Source: Anaerolineae bacterium
GTDB taxonomy: Bacteria; Chloroflexota; Anaerolineae; Aggregatilineales; Phototrophicaceae
Assembly: GCA_020848855.1 (NCBI GenBank)
Contig: JADLHH010000475.1
Location: forward strand, 1 to 5,766
DNA: 5,766 nucleotides
Reading direction: 5' to 3'
Position 1 is the first letter of the stretch; the number at the start of each line of letters is the position of its first letter. The notes under the pieces were generated by a model that was given only the letters and a program-made list of their open reading frames with translations, was not told where the DNA came from and ran no database searches. The position numbers and the translations under genes were made by a program. This document shows positions 1-4,810 of this stretch, in pieces.

Positions 1-96
1 ATCCGTCTCCGAAGTGAGGATGTTTTCCGCGCCGATAATGTCGGCAATCTGCGTCAGGATCATTTGCTTCTGCAAGCTGCTGGTCATGACGTGCAT
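1..96 (-). CDS. N-terminal fragment of probable FAD-linked oxidase (GlcD-like), cut by window edge
   Basis: Only the first 32 codons are present; the gene continues beyond position 1. Translation from ATG at 96-94 gives a short leader and then the segment IADIIGAENILTSETD. This resembles the N-terminus of GlcD-type (glycolate oxidase / D-lactate dehydrogenase) flavoproteins, where a 'G-x-E-N-V-L-T-D' stretch precedes the FAD-binding domain. The flavin-binding region itself lies outside the window, so the family call rests on this short resemblance. The start is supported by AGGAG (minus strand, 106-102) five bases upstream. A second in-frame ATG at 87-85 is possible but worse placed. The gene has its own promoter (234-262) and a palindromic operator (209-223) matching those at the kinase operon. 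It therefore probably belongs to the same regulon and may oxidise a hydroxy acid or sugar acid of the same pathway. Confidence 0.55.
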   Translation of the reverse strand, partial: MHVMTSSLQKQMILTQIADIIGAENILTSETD

Positions 97-208
97 AGAC
101 GCTCCTTTGCTCCAGGCGTTGCAGCCGGTACAGCTTCTATCGCCGAGCGCGGATGACCTGGCTGGACTGACACATCCCGCCTAATTCGAAACGGCGCGCC
201 CTATAGTC

Positions 209-223
209 GGAAACAATGTTTCC
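209..223. promoter_or_regulatory. Operator-like palindrome, best copy (site 1)
   Basis: GGAAACAATGTTTCC is a perfect inverted repeat with 7-bp arms around one central base. It lies 10 bp downstream of the -10 box of the leftward oxidase promoter, so it overlaps the region just after the expected transcription start. The GAAAC-N3-GTTTC core resembles boxes bound by IclR-family regulators such as KdgR and IclR (family knowledge, recalled and not searched). Three degenerate copies occur in the control region beside the iclR-type gene. Binding by that regulator is inferred. Confidence 0.75.
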
Positions 224-233
224 AATATGATGT

Positions 234-262
234 ATTCTAGCGAGGCTTGAAATAGCTGTCAA
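234..262 (-). promoter_or_regulatory. Sigma70-type promoter of the FAD-oxidase-like gene
   Basis: On the minus strand, a consensus -35 TTGACA (262-257) is separated by exactly 17 bp from a -10 TAGAAT (239-234, 5 of 6 consensus bases). Transcription would start near 227 and give a leader of about 130 nt before the ATG at 96. The palindrome at 209-223 sits just downstream, which is a repressor position. The promoter lies immediately after the terminator of the regulator gene, so the oxidase gene forms its own transcription unit. Confidence 0.75.
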
Positions 263-281
263 GCAGCGCGACTGAACGCCT

Positions 282-316
282 GAAAACAAAAACCGCGACT
301 CTGCTGGAAGTCGCGG
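282..316 (-). terminator. Intrinsic terminator of the IclR-family regulator gene
   Basis: Read on the minus strand, CCGCGACT (316-309), an 8-nt loop and AGTCGCGG (300-293) form a perfect 8-bp GC-rich stem. A T-tract TTTTTGTTTTC (292-282) follows. The stem begins about 20 bases after the regulator stop codon (340-338). It insulates the regulator gene from the oxidase gene, which is on the same strand and has its own promoter starting 20 bp further on. Confidence 0.85.
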
Positions 317-337
317 CATCGGTTCGTGTGGTCGGTA

Positions 338-1141
338 TCACCCGCCGGGGTTGTAGCCGAGCGCCAAGTTCAGGGCTTCACCCGCCTCCCTGACGAGCCG
401 CGTCAGCGTGTCCTTGCGGTCGATGATGCGCTCCGCCGGTCCGCTGACCGAGATGGCGCCGATAATCGCGCCCTCGTGGTTGATCACCGGGACGGCGACA
501 CAGCCTACCGCTTCCAGCGATTCGCGGTCGTCGACGGCGACGCCCTGCGCGCGTACACGCGCCAGTTCGTCAAACAGGGCGTCAGGATCGGTGATCGAAT
601 GATCGGTCGGTCCATGAAGCTGTCCGTCTGCCGCCATGCGGCGAAGCTTGTCGGGACTCAGGTCACTGTCGAAGGCGAGCAGCGCCTTGCCGACGGCGGT
701 GCAGTTTAGCGGGCGCGGCACACCCAGGGGCGCGTCCATACGGATTGCCTGGTTGCTGATGATCTTGTCGATATAAATGCAGCTTGCGCCGTCGCGGACG
801 CCGAGGAAGATCGTTTCGTCGGTGCGCCGCGCGAGTTCTTCCAGATACGGACGCGCTATCGAGGTCAGATCGACCTGGGTCAGTATCTGATGCGCCAGAC
901 GCATCGCCGCTGGACCGAAGCCGTAGCGGTCGGTATCCGGGTCTTTCACCACGAATTCCTGCACGCGCAGCGTGTTCAAAATCTTCTGGACAGACCCGGC
1001 GCTGTAGCCCAACTGATGGCTGATTTCGCGCGTGCCCATCCCGCGTCCGCTTCGCGCCAGCAGGTTGAGGATGATCAGCGTACGTTCAATCGAAACCACA
1101 ATTGGTTCGGACTTCGACTCATCCAAGACTTTCTCCGGCAT
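338..1141 (-). CDS. IclR-family transcriptional regulator
   Basis: A 267-residue protein with the two-domain IclR layout and about the usual length (~250-270). The N-terminal winged helix-turn-helix spans about residues 14-75, with TREISHQLGYSAGSVQKIL (37-55) forming the HTH and a wing around FVVKDPDTDRYGFG. The C-terminal effector-binding domain (about 80-260) carries the family hallmarks NCTAVGKALLA, GVAVDDRESLEAVGCVAVPV and IGAISVSGPAERI. The ATG at 1141 is preceded by AAGGAGG (1159-1153). A TTG at 1189 in the same frame would add 16 residues, but it overlaps the operator at 1173-1187 and lies at about the predicted transcription start, so I reject it. The gene is divergent from the kinase operon and has its own promoter and terminator. 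It is probably a repressor that binds the GGAAAC-type palindromes, including one in its own leader (autoregulation). The family call is secure; the effector, perhaps a keto or phosphorylated sugar-acid intermediate, is inferred. Confidence 0.93.
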   Translation of the reverse strand: MPEKVLDESKSEPIVVSIERTLIILNLLARSGRGMGTREISHQLGYSAGSVQKILNTLRVQEFVVKDPDTDRYGFGPAAMRLAHQILTQVDLTSIARPYLEELARRTDETIFLGVRDGASCIYIDKIISNQAIRMDAPLGVPRPLNCTAVGKALLAFDSDLSPDKLRRMAADGQLHGPTDHSITDPDALFDELARVRAQGVAVDDRESLEAVGCVAVPVINHEGAIIGAISVSGPAERIIDRKDTLTRLVREAGEALNLALGYNPGG

Positions 1142-1172
1142 GAAGGGGCTTTCCTCCTTGCTTCGTTTACCG

Positions 1173-1187
1173 AGAAACAACGTTTCC
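1173..1187. promoter_or_regulatory. Operator-like palindrome in the regulator leader (site 2)
   Basis: AGAAACAACGTTTCC matches the best site (209-223) at 13 of 15 positions. It lies 11 bp downstream of the -10 box of the leftward regulator promoter and upstream of the regulator's Shine-Dalgarno sequence. Read leftward, the site keeps the same TTGGAAAC left arm as site 1. The position suggests autorepression of the IclR-family gene. The right arm is imperfect, so weaker binding than at site 1 would be expected. Confidence 0.65.
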
Positions 1188-1198
1188 AACTACTGCAG

Positions 1199-1227
1199 AT
1201 TCTAGCAGTGACGTATGAAGCCTGCAA
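1199..1227 (-). promoter_or_regulatory. Promoter of the IclR-family regulator gene
   Basis: On the minus strand, TTGCAG (1227-1222, 3 of 6 consensus bases) is followed after 17 bp by TAGAAT (1204-1199, 5 of 6). A TG one base before the -10 makes an extended -10 (TGCTAGAAT), which can compensate for the weak -35. The expected start is near 1192, giving a leader of about 50 nt before the ATG at 1141. The -10 and the operator spacing closely match those of the oxidase promoter. Confidence 0.65.
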
Positions 1228-1256
1228 GCATCGACTGACGAGCACGCCCGGTTTTG

Positions 1257-1285
1257 TTGACAACTTACGGCAATTCATATACACT
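1257..1285 (+). promoter_or_regulatory. Promoter of the kinase-dehydrogenase operon
   Basis: A consensus -35 TTGACA (1257-1262), a 17-bp spacer and TACACT (1280-1285, 4 of 6 consensus bases). An alternative -10, TATACA at 1278-1283, would give only a 15-bp spacer. The expected transcription start is near 1292. The promoter faces away from the regulator promoter, with 29 bp between the two -35 boxes. Two operator-like palindromes lie immediately downstream (1298-1312 and 1320-1334), consistent with repression. Confidence 0.65.
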
Positions 1286-1297
1286 CTGGGCATCTAT

Positions 1298-1312
1298 TGA
1301 AACATTGTTATC
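1298..1312. promoter_or_regulatory. Operator-like palindrome, proximal copy at the operon (site 3)
   Basis: TGAAACATTGTTATC keeps the GAAACA-T-TGTT core of the best site but has mismatches at positions 1, 13 and 14. It begins 12 bp after the predicted -10 box of the operon promoter, so it covers about +6 to +20. The left half TTGAAACATTGTT is close to what I recall of KdgR-type boxes. Confidence 0.55.
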
Positions 1313-1319
1313 ATTTTTT

Positions 1320-1334
1320 ATAAACAGTGTTTCC
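1320..1334. promoter_or_regulatory. Operator-like palindrome, distal copy at the operon (site 4)
   Basis: ATAAACAGTGTTTCC keeps a perfect right arm (TGTTTCC) and five of seven left-arm bases of the best site. Its centre (1327) is 22 bp from the centre of site 3 (1305), about two helical turns, so two regulator dimers or a tetramer could bind the same face of the DNA. An AT-rich stretch (1309-1324) lies between and partly within the two sites. Confidence 0.55.
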
Positions 1335-1480
1335 ATTTATATCTGACGGGTTTCGAGCGCAGAACAGGCAGCACCAGAGCAACTTTCCTCGACAAGGTGG
1401 GATGTCGTGTCAAGCAAGGCTGATCTGAATACCGCACCGCCCCGTTTCCGCCCCGGTGTTACTCTTAAGGTCAGGCTCCC
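1335..1480 (+). other. Untranslated leader of the kinase operon
   Basis: This is the remainder of a predicted transcript leader of about 190 nt (from near 1292 to 1480). No convincing ORF starts here; the kinase frame has an in-frame TAA at 1466-1468. Two small inverted repeats are visible: CGACA/TGTCG (1390-1394 with 1403-1407) and CACCG/CGGTG (1435-1439 with 1454-1458). Both have only 5-bp stems and no following T-tract, so neither is a convincing terminator or attenuator. I recognise no riboswitch core. Confidence 0.4.
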
Positions 1481-3025
1481 ATGATCGGGCGGTATGTCGT
1501 TGCCAGCGACCTGGGGTCCGGGGGATGCAAGACGATCATCATGGATCAGTACGGGCGCGCGCTCGCGGTGACTCAGCAGGAGTACCCAACTGCTTACCCA
1601 CAACCGGGCTGGGTCGAGCAGAACCCGGATGACTGGTATGCCGCCTTCTGTGCCACGGTACGGCAGGCTCTACAGCAGAGCGAGATCGATCCACAGCAGA
1701 TTGCAGGCGTAGGCATCGTGGGCGTCACGCACAACACTGTGCTGCTGGATGCCCAGCACCAACCGCTGTGCCCATCGATTCTGATATTTGATACGCGCAG
1801 CACCTCACAAGTCCAGCAAATCCTGCACCGCTGGGGTGAGCGCGCCTACAACCGGACGCTGAACGATGTCACGCCGGTCTGGTCGTGGCCGCAGCTTCTG
1901 TGGATTCGCCAGAACCTCCCCGACGTGTGGAGTCGGACGCGGAAAATCCTGTTCCAGAAAGATTATGTGCGCAATCGATTAGCTCCCTCCCCGGTGACGG
2001 ATGTCATCGACGCCGAGGGCAGTCTGCTGTTTGACCCGCTGACCGAGGAGTGGATTGCGGAGTTCTGTGACGACCTGGGGCTACCGCTGTCGGCGCTACC
2101 GCGCGCGGCGCATCCGCTGGAAGTGGTCGCCCATGTCAGCCCGCAAGGGGCTGCGGATACCGGCTTGATCGCCGGGACTCCGGTCATTGCCGGGACGACG
2201 GATACGGTCGCCGAAATGATCGGCTCAGGCGCCGTCCGCACCGGCTCAGCCTGCGTCAAACTGGCGAGCGTCGGGCGCATCGCGGTGGTCACAAACGCGC
2301 CACTCCGCGAGCCGCACATCCTGAACTATCGCCACGTGCTGGACGGTTTATGGTATCCCGGCACCGCCAGCAAATACGCAGCATCGGCTTTTCGATGGCT
2401 GCGCGATGTACTTTGGCCCGATGGCTATCACGAGGCGATCTACAGCCTGATGGACGATGAAGCCGAACAGGTGCGCGTGGGGAGCGACGGTCTGATCTTC
2501 CACCCGCATCTGATGGGTGAATGGGCGCCGCACTGGGATGAAACGATGCGCGGCGACTTCCTGGGATTAACCGTGCGGCACACGCGCGGTCATCTCATTC
2601 GCGCGGTGCTGGAAGGCGTGGCATTCGCCCTGAAGGACGCCCTGGCGGAGATGGAGAATCTGGGACTCAAGGCTGAGGACATTCGCCTGATCGGGCAAGG
2701 CTCCAAGAGCATTCTTTGGAGCCGCGTTGTCGCCGACGTGCTTAACCGCCCGCTGACTATCCCCGATCAACCGGACGCGGCATACGGTGCGGCACTCATC
2801 ACCGCGATGGGAACCGGCATGATGGAAGCCACGCCGCAGGCGCTGGAAGCCGTGATCGGCATCCGGCGGCGCGTGCAGCCCGACCCGGAATCCACCGAGG
2901 CATACGCGACCCTGTTCGACATTTACTGTGATGCCGACAGCGCGCTGCGGACGATTTCCGCCCGCCTGCACGATTTTGAGCATACCCAGGGCGCTAAGTC
3001 CCTGAAGGTGAAGGGCGGCGTATGA
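1481..3025 (+). CDS. FGGY-family carbohydrate kinase (xylulokinase/gluconokinase-like)
   Basis: A 514-residue cytoplasmic sugar kinase of normal FGGY length (about 480-530). It would transfer phosphate from ATP to a sugar, polyol or sugar acid. The N-terminal domain starts with the phosphate-binding motif SDLGSGGCKT (D10). Next come GVTHNTVLLD and the IFDTRS segment, which correspond to the SGQMHG and WxDxR regions of xylulokinases. The second domain carries GTTDTVAEMIGSGAV with the likely catalytic base D241, and the ATP-side motif LIGQGSKSILWSRVVADVLNRP followed by AAYGAAL. All core motifs are present. The substrate-side motifs differ from classical XylB, so naming it xylulokinase would be unsafe. 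ATG 1481 has weak SD candidates (AAGG at 1467-1470, AGG at 1473-1475). An in-frame stop at 1466 rules out a longer start. It is the first gene of the operon, and its stop overlaps the next start as ATGA, which implies translational coupling. Confidence 0.9.
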   Translation: MIGRYVVASDLGSGGCKTIIMDQYGRALAVTQQEYPTAYPQPGWVEQNPDDWYAAFCATVRQALQQSEIDPQQIAGVGIVGVTHNTVLLDAQHQPLCPSILIFDTRSTSQVQQILHRWGERAYNRTLNDVTPVWSWPQLLWIRQNLPDVWSRTRKILFQKDYVRNRLAPSPVTDVIDAEGSLLFDPLTEEWIAEFCDDLGLPLSALPRAAHPLEVVAHVSPQGAADTGLIAGTPVIAGTTDTVAEMIGSGAVRTGSACVKLASVGRIAVVTNAPLREPHILNYRHVLDGLWYPGTASKYAASAFRWLRDVLWPDGYHEAIYSLMDDEAEQVRVGSDGLIFHPHLMGEWAPHWDETMRGDFLGLTVRHTRGHLIRAVLEGVAFALKDALAEMENLGLKAEDIRLIGQGSKSILWSRVVADVLNRPLTIPDQPDAAYGAALITAMGTGMMEATPQALEAVIGIRRRVQPDPESTEAYATLFDIYCDADSALRTISARLHDFEHTQGAKSLKVKGGV

Positions 3026-4050
3026 AGGCGCTCGTCTATCACGGTCCCCACCAGATGCGCTGGGAAGACTGGCGCGAACAACCGCCCGGCGCGGACGAGT
3101 GCGTGGTGCGCGTTCGAGCGGTGGGCATCTGCGGCTCGGATTTGCACGGCTATACCGGCGAAAGCGGCAGGCGCACCCCGCCGATGGTCATGGGGCACGA
3201 GGCGACCGGCGAAGTCACCGCCGTGCGCGCGGGCGTGTCGCAGGACTGGCTGGGTCGCAGCGTGATCATCCAGCCGTTTGTCGCCTGCGGGACCTGTGAC
3301 TTCTGTCTTGCCGGGGAGACCAACCGCTGCCGGAACCGCCGCTTTTACGGCGGCAACATGAGCGGCGCGATGGCGGAAAAAATCACCGTGTCGGTCAGCA
3401 ATCTGATCCCACTGGCGGACACGCTCAGCTATGCAGCCGGCACGCTGACGGAGCCGCTGGCGGTCGCCCTGCACGCGGTCAGGCAGGCGGGCGATGTCGC
3501 GGGGAAATCCGTTCTGATCGCGGGGTGTGGACCGATTGGGCTGCTGACGTTGATCGCCGCCGGGCGAGCAGGCGCGGCGCGAGTGATCATGACCGACCTG
3601 ATCCCGGCGAGGATGGCTGCGGCGCGGCAGTTGGGCGCGGACTGGGTGCTGAACCCAACGACGGAAGACTGGCGCGAGCCGCTCAGCGCGGCGGGCGTGG
3701 GCGAGGTTGACATCGCCTTTGACGCGGTGGGCGTCGCCGCGACCTTCCAGCAGGCGCTGGACACGGTGCGCCCCGGCGGTAGAGTGATCGCCATCGGCGG
3801 GTGGCGCGCCGTCACGCTGAACCTGGCGCAGGTCGTCACCCGCGAGATTCAGATATACGGCACGTTCAATTTCACTCCGGCGGAATTTGTCGAAGCCAGC
3901 CAGCTTCTGGCTGAACCGGCATTCGATCCCCTTTCCCTGATTACCGATACCTATCCGCTGGCGGACGGCGCGGCGGTTTTCGCAGAGCTGGCGGCAAATC
4001 AGGCGGGCAGCATCAAGGTTATTCTGACATCGCTGGAGGACAGCGAATGA
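3022..4050 (+). CDS. Zinc-dependent medium-chain dehydrogenase (sorbitol/L-idonate/threonine dehydrogenase-like)
   Basis: A 342-residue MDR-superfamily alcohol dehydrogenase, the usual length. The N-terminal GroES-like domain holds the catalytic zinc ligands C37 (VGICGSDLHG), H59 and E60 (MGHEATGEV), and E144 (LTEPLAVALHA). The structural zinc cluster is complete: C89, C92, C95 and C103. The Rossmann domain has GCGPIG (168-173) and D192 at the end of the second strand (MTDLIPARM), which favours NAD(H) over NADP(H). Such enzymes oxidise a secondary alcohol in polyols, sugar acids or threonine to a ketone. The start is fixed by AAGGG (3011-3015), six bases before an ATG that overlaps the kinase stop by 4 bp. 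The gene overlaps the following SDR gene in the same way, so the two dehydrogenases are made together and may act in sequence. Family call firm; substrate unknown. Confidence 0.92.
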   Translation: MKALVYHGPHQMRWEDWREQPPGADECVVRVRAVGICGSDLHGYTGESGRRTPPMVMGHEATGEVTAVRAGVSQDWLGRSVIIQPFVACGTCDFCLAGETNRCRNRRFYGGNMSGAMAEKITVSVSNLIPLADTLSYAAGTLTEPLAVALHAVRQAGDVAGKSVLIAGCGPIGLLTLIAAGRAGAARVIMTDLIPARMAAARQLGADWVLNPTTEDWREPLSAAGVGEVDIAFDAVGVAATFQQALDTVRPGGRVIAIGGWRAVTLNLAQVVTREIQIYGTFNFTPAEFVEASQLLAEPAFDPLSLITDTYPLADGAAVFAELAANQAGSIKVILTSLEDSE

Positions 4051-4799
4051 TCGATTTAACGGGCAAGGTCGCGCTGGTGACTGGCGCTTCGCGCGGCATC
4101 GGCGCGGGGATTGCCAGAGTACTCGCGGATTACGGCGCGGACATTGGCATCAACTACGTGCAGAACGCAGAGAACGCCCATGCCGTCGCCGCAACGATCA
4201 CCGCGCTTGGACGACGCGCACACGTAGTGCAAGCCGACGTGACCGATCCGCAGGCGGTTACGCGGATGGTGACGGACGTTGAAGCGGCGCTGGGTCCAAT
4301 CGATATTCTGGTCAACAACGCCGGGCAAAACCGGCTGAAACCCATTCTGGAAATCGAGCCGGAGCACTGGGATTGGGTGCTCAGCCTGAACCTGAAGGCG
4401 TATCACCTGTGCGCGAAAGCCGTGCTGCCGGGGATGCTGGCGCGCAAGCACGGGCATATCGTCAACATCACGTCGATTTCGGGGCAGCGCGGCGGCTTGA
4501 GCTGCGACGTGGATTATTCGGCGGCGAAAGCGGGCATCATGGGCTTCACGCGGGCATTAGCCCGGTGGGCTGCGCCGCGCGGCATCCTGGTCAACGCCAT
4601 CGCGCCGGGTTATTTCGTCACCGGCTGGGAGGAAAAGCAGGATACGGCGCGTATGCAGCACCTGATAGACACCATCCCGCTGGGTCGCTTAGGTCTGGTG
4701 GAGGAAATCGGCGAGATCGTCGCGTTTCTGTGCGGACCGGGCGGCAATTACATCGTCGGCGAAGTGATCACCGCCAACGGCGGCGTACACATGGACTAA
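4047..4799 (+). CDS. Short-chain dehydrogenase/reductase (classical SDR, gluconate 5-dehydrogenase/KduD-like)
   Basis: A 250-residue classical SDR with every expected element: cofactor motif TGASRGIG (12-19), adenine-pocket acidic segment DVTD, NNAG (90-93), active-site N115 (SLNLKAYH), S143 (NITSISG), Y157 and K161 (DYSAAKAG), and the PGYFVT segment. The C-terminus ITANGGVHMD has the GG typical of this class. It performs NAD(P)-dependent interconversion of a hydroxyl and a ketone. Sequence style and context (next to an MDR dehydrogenase and a sugar kinase) suggest a sugar-acid or polyol reductase such as the IdnO/Ga5DH or KduD groups; that subfamily call is from memory and uncertain. GGAGGA (4035-4040) lies six bases before the ATG, which overlaps the MDR stop (ATGA). 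Confidence 0.93.
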   Translation: MIDLTGKVALVTGASRGIGAGIARVLADYGADIGINYVQNAENAHAVAATITALGRRAHVVQADVTDPQAVTRMVTDVEAALGPIDILVNNAGQNRLKPILEIEPEHWDWVLSLNLKAYHLCAKAVLPGMLARKHGHIVNITSISGQRGGLSCDVDYSAAKAGIMGFTRALARWAAPRGILVNAIAPGYFVTGWEEKQDTARMQHLIDTIPLGRLGLVEEIGEIVAFLCGPGGNYIVGEVITANGGVHMD

Positions 4800-4800
4800 C

Positions 4801-4806
4801 GAGGAG
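4801..4806 (+). promoter_or_regulatory. Shine-Dalgarno site that fixes the GTG start at 4811
   Basis: GAGGAG lies between the SDR stop (TAA 4797-4799) and the GTG start, with a four-base spacer. It is the only evidence that separates the GTG start from later in-frame ATG codons (first at 4862), which would remove the Rossmann glycine motif. Confidence 0.75.
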
Positions 4807-4810
4807 ACCT

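Noticed and set aside
137..319. 60-codon minus-strand frame between the oxidase and regulator genes
   Set aside because: It runs through the terminator hairpin, the promoter and the operator, so it cannot plausibly be a gene.
326..709. 127-codon plus-strand open frame opposite the regulator
   Set aside because: It lies wholly within the IclR-family gene on the other strand and shows no domain or ribosome site, so it is a shadow.
1142..1189. TTG start at 1189 that would extend the IclR-family protein by 16 residues
   Set aside because: It overlaps the palindrome at 1173-1187 and lies at about the predicted transcription start. ATG 1141 has an AAGGAGG site and gives a normal family length.
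1257..1300. 36-residue tail of a plus-strand frame (890-1300) crossing the control region
   Set aside because: It covers both promoters and an operator and is antisense to the regulator for most of its length, so it is not coding.
1390..1458. Two small inverted repeats in the kinase leader
   Set aside because: The stems are only 5 bp, the loops are 8 and 14 nt, and no T-tract follows. Such repeats occur by chance in GC-rich sequence.
2923..3474. 183-codon open frame on the minus strand
   Set aside because: It lies antisense across the kinase/MDR junction and shows low-complexity A/R/H-rich composition with no motif.
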